From: Thermoleophilia bacterium
GTDB lineage: Bacteria; Actinomycetota; Thermoleophilia; Gaiellales; JAICJC01
Assembly (NCBI GenBank): GCA_025928435.1
Contig: JAICJM010000206.1
Location: 1 to 6,688, forward strand
Direction of reading: 5' to 3'
DNA: 6,688 bases
Both the position numbers and the translations under genes were made by a program. Positions 1 to 5,980 of this stretch are shown piece by piece. The notes beneath the pieces were generated by a model, which worked only from the letters and a program-made list of their open reading frames with translations, had not been told where the DNA came from and made no database searches. Each line of letters opens with the position of its first letter. Within the stretch, counting starts at the first letter, position 1.

Positions 1-993
1 CCCGCCGAACTGCTTGCGCATGGCCGACAGCACCTTGTTCGCGTACGTCCCCTCGCCGCGCGAGCTGAACCGCTCGTAGACCGCCGCCGTGAGCACGTAG
101 GCGGGAATGCCCTCCTCGATCGCCGCGATCGACGTCCACCGGCCCTCGCCCGAGTCCGAGACGCGGCCGGAGTACTCCTCGAGGTCGCTGGACTCGTGCA
201 GGGCGGCGGCCGTCAGGTCGAGCAGCCACGAGCCGACGACGCTGCCGCGCCGCCACACCTCGGCGACGCCGGCCGTGTCGATCGAATAGCGGTAGAACTC
301 CGGGTGGTCGAGCGGGGCGGTCTCGGCGTCGTGCACCTGGTCGCGGGTGCCGATGTCCGCGTTGCGCAGGATGTCGAGGCCCTCCGCGTAGGCGGCCATG
401 ATGCCGTACTCGATGCCGTTGTGGACCATCTTCACGAAGTGGCCGGCGCCGTTGGGGCCGCAGTGCAGGTAGCCCCTCTCGGCCTGCGACGGCTCGCCGC
501 TTCGGCCGGGCGTGCGCTCGGCGGCCCCGACTCCGGGGGCGATCGTGGCGAAGATCGGCTCGAGCCGCTGCACGACCTCGTCCTCGCCCCCGATCATCAG
601 GCAGTAGCCGCGCTCGAGGCCGAACACGCCGCCCGAGGTGCCGACGTCGACGTAGTGAATCCCCTTCGGGCCCAGCTCCTCCGCTCGGGCGATGTCGTCG
701 CGGTAGTAGGAGTTGCCCCCGTCGATGATGATGTCGCCCTCGTCGAGCAGCTCGGCGACGTCGCTCACCACCTTCCCGGTGACCGCGGCCGGCACCATGA
801 TCCAGACCGCCCGCGGCCGCTCGAGCTTCGCGACCAGGTCGGCCGTCGAGTCGGCGCCGACCGCGCCTTCGGCGGCCAGCGTCGCGATCGGGGCGGGATC
901 CCGGTTCCACACCACCATCTGATGCCCGTCGTGCATCAGCCGGCGGGTGAGATTGGCACCCATCCGGCCCAGGCCGATCATTCCGAGTTGCAT
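1..993 (-). CDS. gnd: 6-phosphogluconate dehydrogenase, decarboxylating, short type (3' end cut by window edge)
   Basis: Oxidatively decarboxylates 6-phosphogluconate to ribulose 5-phosphate, reducing NAD(P)+, in the cytosolic oxidative pentose phosphate pathway. 331 codons are visible from the ATG at 993. The N-terminus is a Rossmann dinucleotide fold, with GxGxxG as GLGRMG at residues 7-12. The substrate region follows: GGNSYYRDD near 92-100, [12 protein letters not shown] downstream, then the catalytic helix [15 protein letters not shown] with catalytic Lys188 and His191-Asn192. The reading frame runs to base 1 and ends in KQFGG. The short ~300-330-residue branch (YqeC-like) commonly ends within a few residues of such a motif, so only a small tail is probably missing. 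Start choice: GGAGAG (complement of 998-1003) lies 4 nt upstream of the ATG and the Rossmann strand begins immediately. It diverges from the acetyltransferase across 53 bp. The family is clear; the cofactor preference is not visible. Confidence 0.95.
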   Translation of the reverse strand, partial: MQLGMIGLGRMGANLTRRLMHDGHQMVVWNRDPAPIATLAAEGAVGADSTADLVAKLERPRAVWIMVPAAVTGKVVSDVAELLDEGDIIIDGGNSYYRDDIARAEELGPKGIHYVDVGTSGGVFGLERGYCLMIGGEDEVVQRLEPIFATIAPGVGAAERTPGRSGEPSQAERGYLHCGPNGAGHFVKMVHNGIEYGIMAAYAEGLDILRNADIGTRDQVHDAETAPLDHPEFYRYSIDTAGVAEVWRRGSVVGSWLLDLTAAALHESSDLEEYSGRVSDSGEGRWTSIAAIEEGIPAYVLTAAVYERFSSRGEGTYANKVLSAMRKQFGG

Positions 994-1046
994 GCTGCTC
1001 TCCGATCCGCGGCGTCAGGGTCTCCGGCGCAGGCACCATACCCCGT

Positions 1047-1523
1047 ATGACCGACCGGACATCGAAGATCGAAGGCCCGCCGGAGATCGTCCCGGCAGCT
1101 CCCGCGGACGCCCGCGCGGCGGCCGCATGCGTCCGCGCCGCGTACGCCCACCACGTCGAGCGCATCGGCCGCGAACCGGCGCCCATGACGGCCGATTACG
1201 CCGCCCTGATCGAGGCGGGCGAGGTGTGGGTGGCGCGGGCGGGTGAGGGCGTCGCCGGCGTGCTCGTGCTGCGGCCGCAGCCGCCGGCGTTGCTGGTCGA
1301 GAACGTCGCCGTCGAGCCCGGGCATCAGGGGCAGGGCCTGGGGCGGCACCTGATGGCGTTCGCCGACGAGCACGCCCGCGCCATGGGCCTCGGGGAGGTC
1401 GTGCTCTACACGAACGAGCGCATGACCGAGAACCTGCGCTTCTACCCCGCGCTGGGCTTCACGGAGACCGGCCGCGGGATGCAGGACGGGTTCGCCCGCG
1501 TGTTCTACCGGAAGCTCCTCTGA
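1047..1523 (+). CDS. GNAT-family N-acetyltransferase
   Basis: A 158-residue protein of the GCN5-related acetyltransferase fold, transferring an acetyl group from acetyl-CoA to an amine that cannot be named from sequence. Motif A, which binds the CoA pyrophosphate, is at about 86-104: NVAVEPGHQGQGLGRHLM, with Q94-x-x-G97-x-G99. Motif B is the late FYPALGF at 132-138, preceded by the TNERMTENLR helix often seen in small-molecule GNATs. The length is normal for a single domain, with no signal peptide or membrane segment. The ATG at 1047 has no clear Shine-Dalgarno sequence, so it could be leaderless or weakly translated. A later start would remove the first beta strand (EIVPAAPAD). It diverges from the phosphogluconate dehydrogenase and converges on the oxidase operon. 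Nothing nearby hints at the substrate. Confidence 0.9.
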   Translation: MTDRTSKIEGPPEIVPAAPADARAAAACVRAAYAHHVERIGREPAPMTADYAALIEAGEVWVARAGEGVAGVLVLRPQPPALLVENVAVEPGHQGQGLGRHLMAFADEHARAMGLGEVVLYTNERMTENLRFYPALGFTETGRGMQDGFARVFYRKLL

Positions 1524-1551
1524 CGGAAGACGTGCGCACGCGGACGCGTCC

Positions 1552-1580
1552 CTGTCAACAGCGTTTCCGTCCGCTACCAT
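1552..1580 (+). promoter_or_regulatory. Possible sigma70-type promoter for an intergenic transcript
   Basis: A -35-like CTGTCA (1552-1557, 4 of 6 to TTGACA) and a -10-like TACCAT (1575-1580, 4 of 6 to TATAAT) are separated by exactly 17 bp, downstream of the acetyltransferase stop. A start near 1586-1588 would coincide with the outer helix of the candidate RNA. Each hexamer match is only moderate, so the support is the spacing plus the position of the hairpin further down. Confidence 0.3.
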
Positions 1581-1583
1581 TTG

Positions 1584-1724
1584 CCCGCCGGCGTGACCAC
1601 CCTCCGTTGCGCCGGCCGGACCGATTGTGCGTTCGCCGGCAGGCTGACGGAGCCCACCCTCACAGGGCCGGCGGATGGGGTCGGTCGAGGAGGCCGCGAC
1701 CCGTTCGCGGCCTCCTCGCGTTTA
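1584..1724 (+). ncRNA. Candidate structured small RNA (no known family recognised)
   Basis: No convincing protein is encoded between the acetyltransferase stop (1523) and the end of the minus-strand operon (1730). The plus strand can form nested helices. The outer helix pairs CCGCCGGC (1585-1592) with GCCGGCGG (1667-1674). Inside it CTCCGT (1602-1607) pairs with ACGGAG (1647-1652), and inside that GCCGGC (1611-1616) pairs with GCCGGC (1635-1640). A small CCCT-CAC-AGGG hairpin (1657-1667) competes for one base. A promoter-like pair lies just upstream, and a 14-bp hairpin followed by CGTTTA lies at the end. I compared it by eye with SRP RNA, 6S, tmRNA, RNase P and common riboswitch cores and saw no match. 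In GC-rich DNA such helices arise often by chance, so this remains a candidate. Confidence 0.25.
1686..1724. terminator. Perfect 14-bp hairpin between convergent units, probable bidirectional terminator
   Basis: CGAGGAGGCCGCGA (1686-1699) and TCGCGGCCTCCTCG (1705-1718) are exact reverse complements around a 5-nt loop. On the plus strand CGTTTA follows, giving only three U residues. On the minus strand no U tract follows. It sits 11 nt after the last stop codon of the oxidase operon (1730) and downstream of the acetyltransferase, where convergent transcripts should end. High-GC actinobacteria often have strong stems with poor U tracts, so the call rests on stem perfection and position. Confidence 0.75.
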
Positions 1725-1729
1725 CGGCC

Positions 1730-1855
1730 CTACATCACCCGCCGGCGCATCGCCCACGCGCACACGAGCACGAGCGCGAGGAACCCGAGCGGGATGACGA
1801 GCGTCATCCAGGCGCCGGCGTTGGTGTCGTTCGTGGCCAGGGCGATCAGGTGCAC
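1730..1855 (-). CDS. 41-residue single-span membrane peptide at the end of the oxidase operon
   Basis: This small open frame lies 12 nt after the subunit III stop and starts with GTG at 1855. A GGGAG Shine-Dalgarno (complement of 1861-1865) is 5 nt upstream of the GTG. The protein begins VHLIALATNDTNAGAW, continues as one hydrophobic helix (about residues 16-36) and ends in a positive cluster, MRRRVM. The positive-inside rule predicts N-out, C-in topology. Small one-helix subunits are common accessory parts of heme-copper oxidases, but I recognise no named family; it is much shorter than actinobacterial CtaF (about 130 residues). Ribosome binding site, spacing, hydrophobic design and position before the terminator support a real gene. 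A role as an oxidase subunit or assembly peptide is inference. Confidence 0.65.
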   Translation of the reverse strand: MHLIALATNDTNAGAWMTLVIPLGFLALVLVCAWAMRRRVM

Positions 1856-1867
1856 GGCCGCTCCCGT

Positions 1868-2446
1868 CTAGGCGAGGTAGAAGAGCACGGAGAAGATCGC
1901 GAGCACGGCGGCCAGGAACCACCAGTAGAGCACGCACGGCGGCACGGTGGCGTGAAGCGTCTCGTCCAACGGCTGCACGGCCTGCGTCTCGAGCCAGTAG
2001 AGCGCGCCGAGCAGGTGCACGAGGTAGACCGCCATGAACCCGATGAAGACGCTCCCGATCCCGCCCGCGTGGCTGGGCGAGAAGCCCGGCCGGAACACCT
2101 GCGAGGCCGCGAGCACCGTCGCGACGAGCCCGACGGCGAGCGCCGCCCACGCCGGCGCCCGGAAGGCCGCCGACCCGGCGGAGGAGAGCCGGCCGGCGCC
2201 GGCCTGGACGAGCGCCGCCGCCGCGACGACGAGCACGAGCACGACGAGGCCCATCGCCCCCGACGGGTTCTGCCCGGGCGGATTCCACATGCCGTTGTTG
2301 TCGAGCGCGCGCAGGTAGAGGTAGGCGAACAGGAACGCCAGGAAGAGGAACGCGTCGGCGGCGACGAACAGCCGCCCGGCGATCGCCTGGTTGCGCCCCT
2401 CGAGCTCGAGGAGGGGGTTGTCGGCGTCGTGATTGAGCTCGGTCAA
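1868..2446 (-). CDS. coxC: Cytochrome c oxidase subunit III
   Basis: A 192-residue integral membrane protein with five predicted helices (about 25-46, 64-83, 98-117, 130-152, 171-191). This matches the short bacterial subunit III, which lacks the first two helices of the seven-helix form. It carries no redox metal; in the family it stabilises subunit I and supports sustained turnover. Recognisable blocks are GRLFVAADAFLFLAFLFAYLYLR (helix 1), YLVHLLGALYWLE with His144, and the C-terminal LYWWF helix. The conserved Glu of the usual helix-1 S-E motif appears as Asp31. The start is TTG at 2446, 3 nt after the subunit I stop, with a GGGGGA Shine-Dalgarno overlapping the end of the subunit I gene, so translation is probably coupled. 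No later start keeps helix 1. Confidence 0.92.
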   Translation of the reverse strand: MTELNHDADNPLLELEGRNQAIAGRLFVAADAFLFLAFLFAYLYLRALDNNGMWNPPGQNPSGAMGLVVLVLVVAAAALVQAGAGRLSSAGSAAFRAPAWAALAVGLVATVLAASQVFRPGFSPSHAGGIGSVFIGFMAVYLVHLLGALYWLETQAVQPLDETLHATVPPCVLYWWFLAAVLAIFSVLFYLA

Positions 2447-2449
2447 CGG

Positions 2450-4357
2450 TCAGTCCCCCGCGGACGGGACGATGGCGGGCCCGAACTCGACCACCGGCGG
2501 CGCGGCGGGATCGCCGTACTCGTACGGCCCGGCCAGGATGCGAATCGGGCCCTCGAAGTTCGCGATCGGCACGGGCGTCGGCAGCTGCCACTCGATCGAC
2601 CGGGCCATCCACGGGTTGGCCGGCGCCGGGACCCGCGAGACGACGAGTGACCACACGAAGTTCGCCAGGAAGACGAGCATCGACGCGCCCAGCAGGAACG
2701 CCGAGATCGACACCCAGACGTTCAGGAACTGCAGGTGCGGCGCGTACGTCGCGGTGCGCCGCGGCATGCCCAGCATCCCGACGGCGAAGAGCGGCAGGAA
2801 CGTCGAGTTGAAGAAGACGAACGCCGTCCAGAAGTGGATCTTGCCGAGCGTCTCGTTCAGCTCCACCCCGGCCATCTTCGGAAGCCAGTAGTAGATGCCG
2901 GCGAAGAACGCGAACACCAGACCGCCCATGATCGTGTAGTGGAAGTGAGCCATCACGAAGAAGCTGCCGTGCAGGGTGACGTCGCTGGGGACGTCCGACA
3001 GATACACGCCCGACAGCCCGCCGATGAGGAAGTTGACGAAGAACGCGAGCGCGAAAAGCATCGGCACCGTGTATCTGATGCGCGCCCTCCAGAGCGTCGC
3101 GATCCCGACGAGGAAGATGAACCCGGTCGGCACCGAGATCAGCTCCGTCGTCAGCATGTAGAACGGCCGCAGGTTCCCGTTGATCCCGCTCACGAACAGG
3201 TGGTGCTGCCACACCATGAACGACAGCAGCGTCACGCCGAGCATGCCCGCCACCGCCAGCCGGTAGCCCCAGAGCGGCTTGCGCGCGAACACGGGCAGGA
3301 TCTCGAGCACGATCGCGAACCCCGGCAGCGCCAGGATGTACACCTCCGGGTGGCCGAAGAACCAGAACAGGTTCTCCCACAGGAACGGGCTGCCGCCGGT
3401 CGGAGACGAGAAGAACGTCGTCCCCGACGTCCGGTCGAGCACCTCCATGAAGCAGGCCGCGAGCAGCATCGGCGGGCCGAGCAGCATCAGCACCGACGTC
3501 GTCAGCATGCCCCAGACGAAGATCGGCAGCCGCCCCCAGGTCATGCCCGGGGCGCGGTAGTTGAACACGGTGACGAGCATGTTCAGGGCGTTCAGGATCA
3601 TGCCGACGCCGACGAGCGCGAACGAGAACAGGTAGCCGTCCATCCCGATGTTCGCGGTGCTCGCCAGCGACGGATAGCCGGTCCAGCCGGTCGGGAAGCC
3701 GCCGTAGGCGATCGTGCTCGTCAGGATCATCCCGGCGAGCGGCAGGAGCCAGAACGAGAGCGCCTCGAGCCGCGGGAACGCCATCCGCCGGCTGCCGATC
3801 ATGAGCGGCAGGAAGTAGTGCCCGAACGGCCCCAGGATGATGCTCGAGACCATCATGATCATCATCGAGCCGTGCAGGCCGACGATCGTGAGGTACTGCC
3901 CGGGCGAGAACGTCGGCGTGTTCGGGTGCAGGAGCTGGGTGCGGATCAGCATCGCGTTCAGGCCGCCGATGAAGAAGAAGATGCCGATCCCGATCAGGTA
4001 CTGGTTCCCGATCACCTTGTGATCGGTGCTCGCCCGCGCGTACCGTCCCCAGCCCGTGCGCAGGGCGACGTCGCCGGCGGAGCGGCCGAAGAGGCGGGCG
4101 ATGGGATGGTTGAGGATGCCCAGCCCGGCCAGGTAGCCGATCGTGCCGAGCGAGTAGCCGAGCAGGACAGCGATGTCGTTGTAGTCGATGTCCGCGGTCC
4201 AGTCGAAGCGGGAGCCCATGCGGTGGCCGATCCACAGGCCGATCGCGTAGCCGACGACGAGCCCGACGAGGCCCCAGAGCAGGTTGAACGTGAGCAGGCC
4301 GTTCCGGCCGGGCGGCGTCGCCGGCATCGAGGCGGTGGGTTTCTCCGGTGAGCTCAT
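2450..4357 (-). CDS. coxA: Cytochrome c oxidase subunit I, divergent heme-copper oxidase with an N-terminal extension
   Basis: Catalytic subunit, reducing O2 to water at a heme-CuB centre. All six metal-ligand histidines are visible: His162 (GLHGSMM, low-spin heme), His336 (GHPEVY), His385-His386 (CuB), His471 (high-spin heme) and His473 (low-spin heme). Tyr340, Glu338 and Trp332 of the WFFGHPEVY block and Arg533-Arg534 (heme propionates) are also present. Length is 635 residues, longer than usual: about 80 extra N-terminal residues carry two additional predicted helices (about 21-44 and 61-82) before the normal STDHKVIG start. Oddities: the D-channel Asp before MAFPR is Arg191, the Asn seven residues later is Glu198, the K-channel Lys after PTG is replaced (Ile414), and the Mg-site Asp after LH is Gly464. 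The ATG at 4357 overlaps the subunit II stop as ATGA; the open frame continues upstream only as a shadow of subunit II. Confidence 0.96.
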   Translation of the reverse strand: MSSPEKPTASMPATPPGRNGLLTFNLLWGLVGLVVGYAIGLWIGHRMGSRFDWTADIDYNDIAVLLGYSLGTIGYLAGLGILNHPIARLFGRSAGDVALRTGWGRYARASTDHKVIGNQYLIGIGIFFFIGGLNAMLIRTQLLHPNTPTFSPGQYLTIVGLHGSMMIMMVSSIILGPFGHYFLPLMIGSRRMAFPRLEALSFWLLPLAGMILTSTIAYGGFPTGWTGYPSLASTANIGMDGYLFSFALVGVGMILNALNMLVTVFNYRAPGMTWGRLPIFVWGMLTTSVLMLLGPPMLLAACFMEVLDRTSGTTFFSSPTGGSPFLWENLFWFFGHPEVYILALPGFAIVLEILPVFARKPLWGYRLAVAGMLGVTLLSFMVWQHHLFVSGINGNLRPFYMLTTELISVPTGFIFLVGIATLWRARIRYTVPMLFALAFFVNFLIGGLSGVYLSDVPSDVTLHGSFFVMAHFHYTIMGGLVFAFFAGIYYWLPKMAGVELNETLGKIHFWTAFVFFNSTFLPLFAVGMLGMPRRTATYAPHLQFLNVWVSISAFLLGASMLVFLANFVWSLVVSRVPAPANPWMARSIEWQLPTPVPIANFEGPIRILAGPYEYGDPAAPPVVEFGPAIVPSAGD

Positions 4358-5202
4358 CCGCCCCTCTGTGTCGGTGTCGGGTAGTAGGCCTTGGCGTACT
4401 TCGGCAGGTAGTGGGTCGCGGGGGCATTGGCCTGCTGGGCGTGCGCGATCCAGCGCTTCCACCCGGCGGCGGGGAGCACGTGCCCGCGGGAGGACATGTA
4501 GCCATGCCAGAGGCCGCACAGCTCGGCGCAGCGAATCTGGAACAGGCCGGCCTTCCTCGGCGTGGCGAAGGCGATGTTGTCGGCGCCGGGGACGGCGTCC
4601 GCCTTGACGCCCAGCTGGTAGGCCCAGAACGAGTGGATCACGTCGATCGAGGTGACGTGGAACTCGACGGTGCGGCCGACCGGCAGCGCGAGCGAGAACG
4701 TCTCGACGCCCCCGTACTGCGGGAAGCGGTAGGTGAACTGCCACTGCTGGGCGATCACCTGCACCTGCAGCGGGTTCCCGCTCGGATTCGAGATCGGGGT
4801 CGGCCCCTGGCCCCCGCCCGCGCCGGCGCCGGCGCGGCTGTTCGGCGTCTCGATCAGCTCGGCCGTGCCGAGGATGGCGAGCACGAGCACGATCGCCGTC
4901 GTCAGGCCCACCCAGCCCGTCTGCAGGCGGCGGTGGCCGCGGACAGGCGGGCCATCCTGGAGCGGGCCGGGCGGCTGGCGGAAGCACACCAGCGCGTAGA
5001 CGAGGAACGTGAGCACGCCGACACCGATCGGGGTCATGATCAGCGCGAGCAGGTTGTTGATCTCGGTCTGGTTCGATGCCGCCTTGGTGAACCGCCCGGG
5101 CGGCATGTGCGGCGCCACCAGGAAGCCGACCAGCAGGTCGGCGACGATCGCCAGGACGACCCAGATGGCGGCCGCCCGGATCAGATGGGAGCGATCGTCC
5201 AC
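4354..5202 (-). CDS. coxB: Cytochrome c oxidase subunit II with a complete CuA site
   Basis: Receives electrons from the external donor at the binuclear CuA centre and passes them to subunit I. 282 residues. The CuA ligands are all present: His190 (DVIHSFW) and the block CAELCGLWHGYM with Cys225, Glu227, Cys229, His233 and Met236. The aromatic electron-entry segment QQWQFTYRFP is at 152-161. Three hydrophobic helices are predicted (about 9-30, 50-73, 96-116), one more than the usual two. A Gly/Ala linker (about 124-133), encoded by a GCCGGC-rich run near 4815-4840, joins the membrane part to the outer cupredoxin domain. No C-terminal heme-binding CxxCH is present, so this is not the caa3-type fusion. 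The GTG start at 5202 is 4 nt after the upstream stop with only a weak AAGG site; a later start would delete helix 1. Confidence 0.94.
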   Translation of the reverse strand: MDDRSHLIRAAAIWVVLAIVADLLVGFLVAPHMPPGRFTKAASNQTEINNLLALIMTPIGVGVLTFLVYALVCFRQPPGPLQDGPPVRGHRRLQTGWVGLTTAIVLVLAILGTAELIETPNSRAGAGAGGGQGPTPISNPSGNPLQVQVIAQQWQFTYRFPQYGGVETFSLALPVGRTVEFHVTSIDVIHSFWAYQLGVKADAVPGADNIAFATPRKAGLFQIRCAELCGLWHGYMSSRGHVLPAAGWKRWIAHAQQANAPATHYLPKYAKAYYPTPTQRGG

Positions 5203-5206
5203 GGGG

Positions 5207-5926
5207 TCAGACGACCTTGAGGAAGCCGTCCATCCAGCCGACCGTCTGCATCGGTCCGCCGAACCCGTAGATCCAGCCGGCGGCGCAGGGCACGAAGCAC
5301 TGCCAGCGGTGCAGGCCCGGTTTGCCGGTGCGGAACTCGAAGACGATCGTGTTGTGCGCCTGCGCCATGGTGCAGGGCGTGACCGCGCACTGGTTGGGGG
5401 CGTCGTCGGCCACGCCCTTGAGCGGGACGCTCACTCCCAGGTCGGGGATGGTGAAGGTGTGGGAGGCGTCGTCGGGGTCGAGGACGTGGAGCGGCTTCCC
5501 GTTCACCGACATCGTGCCGCCGACGATCCCGCGCGGCTGGCCCAGGAACGGGTTGCGCAGCCCGCTGTCACCGTCGTACTGGTACACCGTGACGCGCACG
5601 ATCGAGTGCGCCGGCACCTTCCAGATCGTGCTGTGCACCCACTGCCCCTGCTCGTCCTTCACGAGGTAGGACACCCAGTCCGGATGCGGCGCGTGGCCGT
5701 AGGCGGCGACCGTCTGGACGGTGACGTTCGTGACCCCCGCCGCGCTCGCCTGCGGCACCGTCGGCGGCAGGCTGATCGCATACCCGATCACGTACCACGC
5801 CACCAGGGCGGCCACCACGACGGTGCCGCCAAGCGCGCTCAGGATCCTCGTCGACCGGCTGATGGAGCCTCCCCTCGAAACGAGCGGCTGCATGCTCGAC
5901 CCGGCGTCCGGCGGCGTCAAGCGCAT
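5207..5926 (-). CDS. Membrane-anchored cupredoxin-like protein, first gene of the oxidase operon
   Basis: A 239-residue protein with one N-terminal membrane helix (about 33-52) and an outer domain resembling the cupredoxin fold of CuA subunits. The C-terminal signature is DASHTFTIPDLGVSVPL (His156), then PGLHRWQCFVPCAAG (His206, Cys210, Cys214), then GGPMQTVGWMDGFLKV (Met226, Met232). The Cys-x3-Cys spacing is that of CuA, but the His four residues after the second Cys is Trp218 and the following Met is Gly221, so a standard CuA is unlikely. A further pair, Cys180 and Cys185, could form a disulfide. A true CuA subunit II gene follows 4 nt later, so this protein is additional: perhaps an electron donor, an accessory subunit or a copper-delivery protein (inference). 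The ATG at 5926 has AGGGAG 5 nt upstream. Confidence 0.85.
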   Translation of the reverse strand: MRLTPPDAGSSMQPLVSRGGSISRSTRILSALGGTVVVAALVAWYVIGYAISLPPTVPQASAAGVTNVTVQTVAAYGHAPHPDWVSYLVKDEQGQWVHSTIWKVPAHSIVRVTVYQYDGDSGLRNPFLGQPRGIVGGTMSVNGKPLHVLDPDDASHTFTIPDLGVSVPLKGVADDAPNQCAVTPCTMAQAHNTIVFEFRTGKPGLHRWQCFVPCAAGWIYGFGGPMQTVGWMDGFLKVV

Positions 5927-5942
5927 GTCATCTCCCTGTCAT
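5925..5942 (+). promoter_or_regulatory. Pho-box-like pair of direct repeats, likely response-regulator site
   Basis: ATGTCAT (5925-5931) and CTGTCAT (5936-5942) are direct repeats with an 11-bp period and a 4-bp spacer. The geometry is that of a PhoB Pho box (CTGTCAT, 4 bp, CTGTCAT), with 13 of 14 half-site bases matching. The site lies 23-40 bp before the response-regulator start. It overlaps the ribosome binding site and start codon of the divergent cupredoxin gene, so it could activate the regulator and repress the oxidase operon. Part of the match is forced by the start codon and ribosome binding site, which lowers confidence. Confidence 0.4.
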
Positions 5943-5964
5943 GTCCGGGGCGCCCGCCCGGGCG

Positions 5965-5970
5965 TATGCT
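5965..5970 (+). promoter_or_regulatory. Possible -10 element for the response regulator gene
   Basis: TATGCT fits the actinobacterial TANNNT -10 pattern and directly follows the palindrome CGCCCGGGCG (5955-5964). A start near 5977-5979 would leave the GTG at 5981 almost leaderless, consistent with the lack of a strong Shine-Dalgarno. There is no good -35 hexamer at 17 bp, as expected if an activator bound at the upstream repeats. It overlaps the alternative ATG at 5966, so only one of the two readings can be right. Confidence 0.25.
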
Positions 5971-5980
5971 TGCGGACGTC

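Noticed and set aside
196..1050. Plus-strand open frame of 284 codons opposite the phosphogluconate dehydrogenase
   Set aside because: The minus strand has an uninterrupted, motif-complete dehydrogenase over the same bases; the plus translation has no recognisable domain.
1587..1718. Known RNA families (small SRP RNA, 6S, tmRNA, RNase P, cobalamin, SAM and c-di-GMP riboswitches)
   Set aside because: By eye none of their conserved cores is present on either strand, so the element is listed only as an unnamed candidate.
1532..2650. Plus-strand open frame of 372 codons through the intergenic region and opposite coxC
   Set aside because: It is a highly charged, low-complexity translation that runs antisense through coxC, the small peptide and the hairpin.
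3834..3872. ATGATC/ATCATG-rich stretch that looks like a short tandem repeat
   Set aside because: It encodes the MMIMMVSSII segment of the coxA heme-ligand helix, so coding explains it.
2735..4351. Plus-strand open frame of 538 codons opposite coxA
   Set aside because: It is full of charged repeats (Glu/Arg/His) and lies antisense to a coxA with intact motifs throughout. High-GC third positions create long antisense frames.
1722..4505. Minus-strand open frame of 927 codons across the oxidase genes
   Set aside because: It is out of frame with coxA and coxC, its translation is Arg/Pro/Ala-rich low-complexity sequence, and no family is recognisable. It is a GC-rich shadow of the real genes.
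2450..4987. Long 845-codon version of coxA beginning inside coxB
   Set aside because: The extra 210 residues are an out-of-frame reading of coxB and are Pro/Arg-rich. The ATG at 4357 in the ATGA overlap begins the membrane-protein sequence.
5009..5965. Upstream extension of the response-regulator frame
   Set aside because: It is antisense to coxB and the cupredoxin gene and has no domain character; the receiver domain starts at about 5981.
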